From contig PKUV01000082.1 of assembly GCA_003131315.1 (NCBI GenBank), positions 16,619 to 80,618 on the forward strand: a DNA stretch of 64,000 nucleotides. The letters are read 5' to 3'. The translations under genes were made by a program, and so were the position numbers. The notes below the pieces were generated by a model. That model searched no databases. It worked only from the letters and a program-made list of their open reading frames with translations, and was not told the origin of the DNA. This DNA is from Acidobacteriaceae bacterium. Lineage in GTDB: Bacteria; Acidobacteriota; Terriglobia; Terriglobales; Acidobacteriaceae. Below are positions 33,917 through 41,860 of the stretch, piece after piece. Within the stretch, counting starts at the first letter, position 1; each line of letters starts with the position of its first letter.

Positions 33917-36900
33917 TCAGCGAACCTTGAATACCGGCTGAATCATCTCGCCTTCAAGATGCTCTTCCGGATGGGGTTCGCTCAGCCATTTCGACACTGT
34001 CTTGCACACTTCCGCATACACTCGCAGCGTCTGTTCAATCGCCAGCGGATCGTGCGCCGCTGTCATGTTATGCGTTGCCAGCAGCAGCACTCCGCGCTTC
34101 ACGCATTCTTGCGCGAACAGACTGCGCACCAGAAGACTGTCCTTGCCATCGGCATCGAGGAACTTGATCAACGACCAGAAAGGATAACCGATGCACTGGA
34201 TGCGATCCTGCAATCCCGCCTCTTTTGCCAGCGTGTTCAATCCCTCCTGCAGCACGCGCCCGTTCGCATTCATGCGGGCTAGCGCGTCGGTGGTTTCCAG
34301 CACGTCCAGCACCTTCATGGCCGCCGCCATCGACGCCACTTCGCCTCCGAAGGTGAAGCTGAAAAAAATATCTTCGAACACCTTCATGACGTCTGCTCTT
34401 CCCACCACGCACGCAATCGGGAATCCGTTGCCCATCGCTTTGCCAAAACAAGCCAAGTCGGGAGTCACACCGAACCTTTTCTGCGCGCCCCCCAGCCCGA
34501 AATGAAAACCGCTACAGATCTCGTCGAAGATGAGCAGCGCTCCGTGCTCATGCGCCAGGTTCCTCACGCCTTCCAGAAAGCCCGCGGCTGGAGGCCAGAA
34601 GTTCACCGGCTCCATGATGACGGCGGCGAAGTCGCCTTGGTGTTCGTTTAAAAGTTTTTGCAGTGATCCCAGGTCGTTGTACACGAACGGATGCGTCAAG
34701 GCCCGCACCGCTTGCGGAACGCCCGCATTTCGCGTCGTGCTGCCGATGTACCAATCCTGCCATCCGTGGTAACCACAGCAGGCGATTCGCTCGCGTCCGG
34801 TGAGGGCTCGCGCAGCGCGGACCGCTCCCGCAGTAGCGTCCGATCCATTCTTGCCGAAGCGCACTTTCTCCGCGCACGGGATGAGACGCGTGAGCCGCTC
34901 CGCCAGTTCCACTTCCAGCGGGTGCGGCAAAGAAAAACTGTGCCCTTGTCCCAACTGCCCCGCCACCGCCGCATTTACCTCTTCGTGCGCATAACCGAGA
35001 ATATTCGGCAGCAATCCCTGGATGTAGTCGATATATTCATTCCCGTCCACATCCCAAACGCGGCACCCTTTGCCCTTTGCCAGAAACATCGGCGCCACCC
35101 CGCGCACGTGCTGGTTCGCTCCCTTGCTGAACGTCTGCGAAGCACCAGGGATCACCTTCCCCGCCCGCTCCAGCCAGGCTTTCGATTTTTCAATCGGCCT
35201 TCGCGGCGCCGCCGCCGCACGCGCATCTTCGAAAAGGCTTTTGTAGTACCCGTGGTTCGAAACAATTTCCGAGTTCATTTTTTCCAGTCCCGGATTCTTC
35301 TCGATCAATTCAAAAACATCTTCCATACCGAAACTCTCCTTGTCGCGAAAAGCTTTGTACACCGCCCGGATGAACTCCAGGTCTGCCGCCTCGTCCACCG
35401 TCCAGCGATAATGCTGGTACAAGGATGTCGAATCGTTCTCCACGTTCGCAGTTCGAAATTTTTCCGAACGCAGGTACGGAGTCACGTGCTCGCGCTCCGA
35501 AGTCTTATTGGCCTCGTGCCAGGCCCGTTCCAGCGCGGAAAACGAAAAGATCTCCGTATCCAGACCATCTGGGTAGCTCCGCACCATGGCATTGGATGCG
35601 TAATCCAGATCGCCACGTTGAAAGCGGCGCACCACTCGATCGATCACTTCCGGATCAATCAACGGGCAATCGGCCGTGATGCGCACCACGTACGCGGCTT
35701 TCTCTGCGCGCGCCGCGTGGTAGAAACGATCAAGCACATCGTGCTCGCTGCCCCGGTAACAGGCAACCCCGTTCTCCCGGCACATCTTTTCGATGACGTC
35801 GTCCGCGGGAGCGGTGGAAGTGGCCACCACCACCCGATCCACCAACGTGGCCCGTTTCACGCGCTGAATCACGTGCCACAACATTGGCCGTTTTTCGATC
35901 TCCGCCAGGCTCTTGCCGGGCAACCGGCTCGACCCCATGCGCGCCTGAATGATCGCCACCACCGGTCCCTCGCTGGCTTCACTCGTCCAATTCAGCGCCT
36001 GCGGCTTTCCCTCTTCCGACGACTTCTTGGCTGCTTCCACCACCCGGATCACATCCCGGCTTTGCTCCAGATCAACCATAGGCCCCGTTCCGCTCCCGAG
36101 AGACTCCAGGAAGTGAACCATCTCCGCTACATACATGTCGTTTGGTTCAAACACGTACGGGATACTGTTCCAACCTGGCTTCTCGGCCGAAAACCAGCGC
36201 ACTTCCTGGACACTGAAATCCCAAAGCACAGTCCCCGTCTCACCCACAACTTTGCACGTGCGCGTGTACGCCCTCTGCACAAAGTCCAGATGCAGTTCCG
36301 CGCGCCGCCGCTCCGGAAAACTCAGGTAGATCCACGCCGAATCTTCCACATCCACGTCCAGACTGCTGAGATGCTCAGCCCGGCAAGTCACTTCCGTCGG
36401 ACGCCCTAGAAGCCAGCAAATATAATCCAGTTCGTGTGACCCATCGAGGATGATGCCCCCGCCCAGTTCGTGGCGGGCGCTGTAGCTTTCACGATAGTTT
36501 TGCCACGGCCGCCAGTCGGGAAGGTATTGCCCCGCTTCCACGTTGAGCCACAGCACACGCCCAATCTTTCCCGAATCAATGAGCTCCTTCAATATCTGCA
36601 ACCCGGGATGAAACCGCATGTTGTAGCCGATCTGGACATTCCGGTCGTGGCGGCGCGCTTCGGCAATCAGTACCTGGATTCCACTCGATTCGTGCGAAAG
36701 AGGTTTCTCGATAAACACGTGGGCGTGAGCACGCAGCGCGGCCAGCGCCTCTTCCACGTGATACACCGGCGGAGTGCAGATCAGTACGATATCCGGTTTG
36801 AATTTCTCCAGCGCCTCGCCACAGCCGCCGAAAATCTCCCCGCCTAGCTCCTCACAGCATTGCTTCAGCGCTTCCGTGCTGGTGTCGCAAAAGCCAAGCT

Positions 36901-37003
36901 GCTGCACCCCCAGCGCCTTCAGATTCCTTGCGTGCCGGCGGCCAATCGAGCCACAACCGACTACCAGAGCCCGATATCCTACCCATTCGGAAATTCTGGA
37001 CAT
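33917..37003 (-). CDS. Three-domain fusion: Gfo/Idh/MocA oxidoreductase, PseF-like cytidylyltransferase, class III aminotransferase
   Basis: 1028 residues in one open frame. Residues 10-335 are a Gfo/Idh/MocA oxidoreductase (VVGCGSIGRRHARNL, then FIEKPLS). Residues 347-595 are an SpsF/PseF-like CMP-sugar synthetase (IIQARMGSSRLPGKSL, RITADCPLID). Residues 604-1020 are a glutamate-1-semialdehyde-aminomutase-like PLP enzyme: the PLP lysine is in FGKAMGNGFP (about residue 855), and IFDEICSGF carries the Asp. In known pathways PseF activates pseudaminic acid with CTP. The oxidoreductase-plus-aminotransferase pair suggests an extra oxidation and amination of the sugar before or after activation; that part is inference. 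The gene starts three bases after pseC. Confidence 0.85.
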   Translation of the reverse strand: MSRISEWVGYRALVVGCGSIGRRHARNLKALGVQQLGFCDTSTEALKQCCEELGGEIFGGCGEALEKFKPDIVLICTPPVYHVEEALAALRAHAHVFIEKPLSHESSGIQVLIAEARRHDRNVQIGYNMRFHPGLQILKELIDSGKIGRVLWLNVEAGQYLPDWRPWQNYRESYSARHELGGGIILDGSHELDYICWLLGRPTEVTCRAEHLSSLDVDVEDSAWIYLSFPERRRAELHLDFVQRAYTRTCKVVGETGTVLWDFSVQEVRWFSAEKPGWNSIPYVFEPNDMYVAEMVHFLESLGSGTGPMVDLEQSRDVIRVVEAAKKSSEEGKPQALNWTSEASEGPVVAIIQARMGSSRLPGKSLAEIEKRPMLWHVIQRVKRATLVDRVVVATSTAPADDVIEKMCRENGVACYRGSEHDVLDRFYHAARAEKAAYVVRITADCPLIDPEVIDRVVRRFQRGDLDYASNAMVRSYPDGLDTEIFSFSALERAWHEANKTSEREHVTPYLRSEKFRTANVENDSTSLYQHYRWTVDEAADLEFIRAVYKAFRDKESFGMEDVFELIEKNPGLEKMNSEIVSNHGYYKSLFEDARAAAAPRRPIEKSKAWLERAGKVIPGASQTFSKGANQHVRGVAPMFLAKGKGCRVWDVDGNEYIDYIQGLLPNILGYAHEEVNAAVAGQLGQGHSFSLPHPLEVELAERLTRLIPCAEKVRFGKNGSDATAGAVRAARALTGRERIACCGYHGWQDWYIGSTTRNAGVPQAVRALTHPFVYNDLGSLQKLLNEHQGDFAAVIMEPVNFWPPAAGFLEGVRNLAHEHGALLIFDEICSGFHFGLGGAQKRFGVTPDLACFGKAMGNGFPIACVVGRADVMKVFEDIFFSFTFGGEVASMAAAMKVLDVLETTDALARMNANGRVLQEGLNTLAKEAGLQDRIQCIGYPFWSLIKFLDADGKDSLLVRSLFAQECVKRGVLLLATHNMTAAHDPLAIEQTLRVYAEVCKTVSKWLSEPHPEEHLEGEMIQPVFKVR

Positions 37004-37006
37004 GAC

Positions 37007-38281
37007 TTATTTTGATTGCCCGGTCTCGAGCAAATCCGAGCGCTCGCCTTTCCCTTCAGATTTCCCTTCATAGTGAGTCACAACTTTACGCAGCGCGTGG
37101 ATCACGTCTTCCACATCCTGCGCCGTCATGGAATGGAACATAGGCAGGCTGATCAGCCGCTCGTACGCGTCTTCGGCCACCGGATAGCCTTCTTTGGAAT
37201 TGGACTTGAACCGCTCGCGGTAGTACGGATGTTGATGAACCGGAATGTAGTGCACATTCACGCCGATATTCTCCGCCCGCAGCGCGCGAAATATTTCTCC
37301 TCGCCCCGCCGAAAGCATTTCCAGTTTTAGCCGGACCGGATACAGGTGCCACGCCGGAACCACGCCATCGCGCACCGTGGGAACCACAATCGCCGGCAAA
37401 TCCCGGAACGCCGCCGTGTACCGCGCCGCAATTTCCCGCCGTCGTGCCAGGTTCGCCGCCAGCTTTTCCAGCTGTGACAGGCCCAGCGCACAGGCAATAT
37501 CTGTCAACCTGTAATTGAAGCCCAGCAGGACCATCTCGTAAAACCACTGCCCGGATTCCTGCCGCTGCCGCGCTTCGCTGCTGATACCGTGATTGCGAAA
37601 GCGCCGCAGCGTCTCTGCCAGCCGGGCATCGTTGGTCGCAACCATACCGCCTTCCCCGGTGGTCAGGTGCTTCACCGGATGAAAGCTGAACACGGTCATG
37701 TCAGCAATGCCACCGACGCGTTTCCCCTGATATTCCGCGCCCAGCGCATGGCAGGCGTCTTCAATCAGGAGCGTTCGTTGTCCCTGCGTCTTCGCCAGTT
37801 GCCCCAGTTCATCAAGCGCCGCGGGATGTCCCGCATAATCGACCGCGATGATCGCCTTCGTGCGTGCAGAAAGTTTTTTGGAAACTTCGCCCGGATCAAG
37901 GTTCAGCGTGTCCGGCGAGACGTCCGCGAATACCGGCGTCGCGCCCTGGTACAAAATGCAGTTGGCGGTCGCGCAGAAAGTCATGGGGGTGGTGATCGCC
38001 TCATCCCCCGGCCCCAGTCCGACGGCAAACGCCGCACCGTGCAAGGCGGCCGTGCCCGAACTGAAGGTGACCGCGTGCCGCGCGCCGATCCACGCCGCAA
38101 ACCGCTCTTCGAACTCGCCGACCTTCGGTCCTGTGGTCAGCCAGTCCGACTTCAGCACCGCAACCACCGCCTGAACATCTGCGTCATCCAGGCTTTGCCG
38201 CCCGTACGGCAACAATTTTTCCCGCACGGGCGTACCCCCATCGATGGCGAGAGTTTCCAGCTTTGTGGGTAAGGCACTCAT
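37007..38281 (-). CDS. pseC: PseC: UDP-4-amino-4,6-dideoxy-N-acetyl-beta-L-altrosamine transaminase
   Basis: 424 residues of the DegT/DnrJ/EryC1 PLP family. The PLP lysine is in the FHPVKHLTTGEGGM block, preceded by LLIEDACHALGAEYQG. It transfers an amino group to C4 of the 4-keto intermediate made by PseB. The start is ATG 38281. The gene begins 162 bases downstream of pseB; that spacer is largely filled by a palindromic repeat (copy 1). It ends three bases before the fusion gene. Confidence 0.88.
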   Translation of the reverse strand: MSALPTKLETLAIDGGTPVREKLLPYGRQSLDDADVQAVVAVLKSDWLTTGPKVGEFEERFAAWIGARHAVTFSSGTAALHGAAFAVGLGPGDEAITTPMTFCATANCILYQGATPVFADVSPDTLNLDPGEVSKKLSARTKAIIAVDYAGHPAALDELGQLAKTQGQRTLLIEDACHALGAEYQGKRVGGIADMTVFSFHPVKHLTTGEGGMVATNDARLAETLRRFRNHGISSEARQRQESGQWFYEMVLLGFNYRLTDIACALGLSQLEKLAANLARRREIAARYTAAFRDLPAIVVPTVRDGVVPAWHLYPVRLKLEMLSAGRGEIFRALRAENIGVNVHYIPVHQHPYYRERFKSNSKEGYPVAEDAYERLISLPMFHSMTAQDVEDVIHALRKVVTHYEGKSEGKGERSDLLETGQSK

Positions 38282-38330
38282 GCTAGCAGTCCGTGGTGCA
38301 AGTGCGATTCGTTTCCGGGCATGCCTTCAC

Positions 38331-38438
38331 AGGCTGCGGAAAAAAGTTTCGTATCAGGGCATCGCTTTGTTTCGTATCAGGGTATCGCTTTAGCGATGCC
38401 GAAAGCGCTTCGAGATCACCCGCCCCTTTAGGGGCTGC
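38331..38438 (-). repeat. Palindromic repeat family, copy 1 (between pseB and pseC)
   Basis: On the minus strand the element runs from GCAGCCCCTAAAGGGGC to a final CCGCAGCCT. It contains the hairpin GCATCGCTAAAGCGATAC (one mismatch) and two copies of CCTGATACGAA. Related copies are at 50493-50580 and 60080-60201 in plus orientation. It ends a few bases from the pseB stop codon, so it could influence pseB mRNA decay or processing. Confidence 0.85.
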
Positions 38439-38443
38439 GCTCG

Positions 38444-39454
38444 CTACGCCGACGTCGGAACCGCCTCCGCAGCGCTGGTTTCAGGCGTTACCAGTTCTTC
38501 CAGTTCACGCCGCGTCAGCCAGCGTTCGTTGGTGTCGCTCGAATACCGGAAGCCCTCCGGCAGCGGCTTCGCGTTCACCCAGTTTTCCGATTTCCACCAC
38601 GGATGCGCCGGCTGAATCACGAACATGTCTTCGGTTTCGAGCGTTTGCCGTGACTCGTCTTCAGAGACCAGCACTTCGTGCAACTTCTCTCCGGGACGAA
38701 TCCCGATGTACTCCACCTGGCATCCGGGGGCAATGGTCTCCGCCAGATCCGCCAGTCGCATGCTGGGAATCTTGGGAACAAAAATCTCGCCGCCGTGCAT
38801 CTGCTCCAGGCAGCGGATCACAAATTTTACGCCCTGCTCCAGCGTCAGCCAGAACCGGGTCATTCGAGGATCGGTGATCGTGATCTTCCCGCGCCGGCGC
38901 TGTTCCAGAAAAACCGGGATCACGCTGCCCCGGCTGCCCACCACGTTCCCGTAACGCGCACAACTGAAACGCGTATTTCTCGCGCCGGCATAGGCATTGG
39001 CCTGCACAAACACTTTTTCCGCGCACAGCTTGGTGGCGCCGTACAGATTGATCGGATTCACCGCCTTGTCGGTGCTGAGCGCCAGAATGCGGCGCACGCC
39101 TTGATCGATAGCCGCATCAATCACGTTGCGGCCGCCCATGATATTCGTCTGGATCGCTTCGAACGGGTTGTACTCGCAAGCCGGCACCTGCTTGAGTGCC
39201 GCCGCGTGCACCACCACCGTCACGCCCGCCAGCGCGCGTTTCAACCGCTCCACGTCCCGAACGTCTCCAATGAAATACCGCATGCTGGGATGATCGAAGC
39301 CCGACGTTCTCATCTCATGCTGCTTCAACTCGTCCCGGCTGAAAACCACCAGTCTTTGCGGCTGGTAGTCGCGCAGCATGATCTCCACAAACTTCTTCCC
39401 AAACGACCCTGTTCCACCCGTTACCAGTATCGATTCCTGCGACCAATTGACCAT
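38444..39454 (-). CDS. pseB: PseB: UDP-N-acetylglucosamine 4,6-dehydratase (inverting)
   Basis: 336 residues of the extended SDR family. VTGGTGSFGKKFVEIML is the NAD(P)-binding turn, and STDKAVNPINLYGATK carries the catalytic Tyr-Lys. The order of genes and the STDKAV-INLYG-T block are typical of PseB, which converts UDP-GlcNAc to the 4-keto-6-deoxy-L-arabino sugar and so commits to pseudaminic acid. AAGGGA precedes the ATG by about five bases. It is the most upstream gene of the long minus-strand run. Confidence 0.9.
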   Translation of the reverse strand: MVNWSQESILVTGGTGSFGKKFVEIMLRDYQPQRLVVFSRDELKQHEMRTSGFDHPSMRYFIGDVRDVERLKRALAGVTVVVHAAALKQVPACEYNPFEAIQTNIMGGRNVIDAAIDQGVRRILALSTDKAVNPINLYGATKLCAEKVFVQANAYAGARNTRFSCARYGNVVGSRGSVIPVFLEQRRRGKITITDPRMTRFWLTLEQGVKFVIRCLEQMHGGEIFVPKIPSMRLADLAETIAPGCQVEYIGIRPGEKLHEVLVSEDESRQTLETEDMFVIQPAHPWWKSENWVNAKPLPEGFRYSSDTNERWLTRRELEELVTPETSAAEAVPTSA

Positions 39455-40119
39455 TCTTGTCCCTTAGAAACCTCTTCTGTCGAATTACACGCCAAGCTTC
39501 AACGCCGAACCTGGAACTCTCGGCAAGCGCCGTCCGCCGCCCGCCAAGCCTTGACGGTTCCGTACTCCAGAAGAGTCTTCTCTTTTCGGGTAAGTTCTTG
39601 TGCTCCATAGTATAGCTGACCGAAGTGCCGAGGAAGTATAGCTGAGGATTTATCGCCGCGTCCGGCAGTGAGTCTGTTTGAATTTTCGGTGGAACTCACT
39701 CGGAGCCTAGCAATTGGCGAGCATCCTTCCGAGGTCACGGAAGATCAGGGGCTAGGGGGCGGAGTTGGTCGCCTACTACTGAGCCGCCAACTGGGCTGCT
39801 CTCTGCTGGGCCTGGTCGACGGAGAATTCTGTTCACGGCCCAGGAGGCGAGAACCCGCATAGGGATCTTCGAGCCAAAAAGGGCCCCGGATCTGGTCAAC
39901 GAGGCCGCAGCATCATCATCATCGGCGAATGTGATCTACTGGACGGTATACTCACATCAGACGAGCGATTAAGGCTGCTGCCCGTCGGATGGCAGATAAG
40001 GCTTTCAACCCGCTCGTGCCCCGCAAGAGCGGAGATAGCCTCTCTCGGGTCCTAGTGTCAGCGAATTTGCTTCTCCAACGCTTAAAATTGATATTGATTC
40101 TCTTGCTCACGATGACTCA
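39455..40119. other. Divergent intergenic region upstream of pseB and the GT-C gene
   Basis: 665 bases without a convincing gene. On the pseB side an 11-bp direct repeat (39609-39619 and 39635-39645) contains the minus-strand word TATACT twice, a possible duplicated -10 box. On the other side TTGCTT (40067-40072) and GATATT (40090-40095), 17 bases apart, could drive the plus-strand gene; neither -35 is good. Short frames on the minus strand across 39315-39738 show no domain. I cannot identify a degraded gene in the middle. Confidence 0.5.
39609..39645 (-). promoter_or_regulatory. Duplicated TATACT-containing repeat upstream of pseB
   Basis: AGTATAGCTGA occurs at 39609-39619 and again at 39635-39645. 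On the minus strand each copy gives TATACT, which could serve as a -10 element of tandem promoters for the nonulosonic-acid operon. The -35 positions are weak, and the distance to the pseB start is about 155 bases, so this is a suggestion only. Confidence 0.3.
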
Positions 40120-41802
40120 ATGACATTCTTCTCGGGGTTTCTCGCGGCGGATTCAACTCAGCAAAGACGTCGCATCAGCGCGCTCTTCTTAGCGCTTACC
40201 TTTAGTTTCGGTCTGACGCAAATCTGGGCCTGCCGCTACGAATTGAACCCCGACAGCATGGACTATCTGGATATTGCGCGGGAAGCGGCAGCGGGTCACT
40301 GGGGAGCAGTGGCGAATGGCTACTGGGGCACGCTCAATTCCGTGCTGCTGGCTCCGTTGTTCTTCTTCCATCTGTCGCCGGAAAGAGAGCTGCTGCTGGC
40401 GCATTTGGAGGGGATCCTCATTTTGCTGGTGGCGTTCTTCTCGTTTCGTTTCTTCTTGGACTCCTGTCTCGGCACGATCAGTCTTCACAGGGATGCGGAG
40501 AAAGCGGAGTTGCGTTCGCCGCCGGAGTGGGCGCTGTGCGTGCTTGGGTATTCACTATTTCTGTGGTCGTCTCTGATCGTCGTTACGGTTGCGCTAATTG
40601 GCCCGGACTTGCTGGTTACAGCCTTCGTTTATCTGGCGGCCGGCATTTTATTGCGGCTGCGCCGGGAAGCCAATCTGCTGGGCTTCGTGGCGTTTGGAGT
40701 GACGCTCGGCGTGGGGTATTGGGCGAAAGCGATCATGTTTCCGATCAGCCTTGTGTTTCTGGCCGTCTCGATCCTCAAGGTGCGACATTGGAAACAGAAT
40801 CTATGCAGTGTAGTGGCCTTCGCCGTGGTGGCGGCTCCTCTGCTGGCTGCGCTGTCCTTGCCTCGAGGCCGATTCACATTCGGCGATTCTGGGAAGCTGA
40901 ATTATTCGTCGATGGTGAGCCCCGGTGGGCGTGTCATCAACTGGCAGGGTGATCCAGTTGCCAGCGGTGTGCCAAAACATCCGACGCGGAAGATCGCAGG
41001 CGATCCGCCCATTTACGAGTTCAATGGTCCGATTCAGGGCACCTATCCACCCTCCTACGATCCGTCGTATTGGAACGAAGGCCGCCGGGTTACGTTTAAC
41101 CTCCGCTCGCAACTGAGCGTGATTGCACATCATGTGCCGCCCGTTGTTGATTTGTTCGTTGTGACCCAGCCTAGCTTAACCACGGGATTCCTGTTTTTGT
41201 TGTTTTGGAACTCCAGGGGCTTTGTGGGCGGTTTGGCACGGCGCTGGGACTTGCTGACGATATCGCTGGCTATTGTTGGTCTCTACATGCTGGTGCATTT
41301 TGAGACGCGGTTTGTAGGAGCCTTCGTGGTTTTGATCTGGCTTTCCGTATTTCTTTCCTTGTGTTTACCCGCAAACAAGGATTCGCAACGCATCGCGGGC
41401 CTGAGCATCGTTGCTTTGGTCGTGGCCATGCTACTTTCCTTTGCCAGCAACACCGCAAAAAAGATCGTGAACGGCTGCCCAGAGTCCGCTGAGAGCCATC
41501 TTGAGATGGCACGGCAACTGGCGCTTCCGCCGGGCACTCCGATCGCTGTGGTTGGAGCGGGCAACTTCTCCTATTGGGCACATTTCGCGCAACTCCGAAT
41601 CGTGGCGGACATCATGTTGCCCGACGAGCCTGATTTCTGGCGGCTACCGGAGGAGAAGCGCCAGGAACTGTACGCCGCTTTCCGGAAGACTGGAGCGCAA
41701 TGGATCATCGGTCAACCGCCTTCGGCTCTCGCAAACCTGCTGGATGCGCGCTGGAAACAGGTTGGAACGACGGCGTACTACTGCTATTCGCTACGTCCGT
41801 AG
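40120..41802 (+). CDS. GT-C membrane glycosyltransferase (ArnT/PMT-like)
   Basis: 560 residues with about ten to twelve transmembrane segments. After the first helix, the loop ELNPDSMDYLDIAREAA carries the acidic residues expected of GT-C glycosyltransferases, which use polyprenyl-phosphate sugars at the periplasmic side. A C-terminal soluble tail (from AESHLEMARQL on) includes a QWIIGQPPS stretch. The ATG at 40120 has no obvious Shine-Dalgarno. It is the first gene of the plus-strand set, followed after 58 bases by a related gene. Confidence 0.72.
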   Translation: MTFFSGFLAADSTQQRRRISALFLALTFSFGLTQIWACRYELNPDSMDYLDIAREAAAGHWGAVANGYWGTLNSVLLAPLFFFHLSPERELLLAHLEGILILLVAFFSFRFFLDSCLGTISLHRDAEKAELRSPPEWALCVLGYSLFLWSSLIVVTVALIGPDLLVTAFVYLAAGILLRLRREANLLGFVAFGVTLGVGYWAKAIMFPISLVFLAVSILKVRHWKQNLCSVVAFAVVAAPLLAALSLPRGRFTFGDSGKLNYSSMVSPGGRVINWQGDPVASGVPKHPTRKIAGDPPIYEFNGPIQGTYPPSYDPSYWNEGRRVTFNLRSQLSVIAHHVPPVVDLFVVTQPSLTTGFLFLLFWNSRGFVGGLARRWDLLTISLAIVGLYMLVHFETRFVGAFVVLIWLSVFLSLCLPANKDSQRIAGLSIVALVVAMLLSFASNTAKKIVNGCPESAESHLEMARQLALPPGTPIAVVGAGNFSYWAHFAQLRIVADIMLPDEPDFWRLPEEKRQELYAAFRKTGAQWIIGQPPSALANLLDARWKQVGTTAYYCYSLRP

Positions 41803-41860
41803 GAGCCCGACCGTGCTAGATTGACTGGGATCGGAATCTGTCGAGAGGGAATCGGCCAGA

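Noticed and set aside
34691..36409. A 572-codon plus-strand frame opposite the three-domain fusion
   Set aside because: The minus-strand gene has all expected motifs; the antisense translation is Arg/His-rich without a domain.
39315..39738. Short minus-strand frames upstream of and overlapping pseB
   Set aside because: They lie in the probable promoter region and have no recognisable domain; the clear AAGGGA site belongs to pseB.
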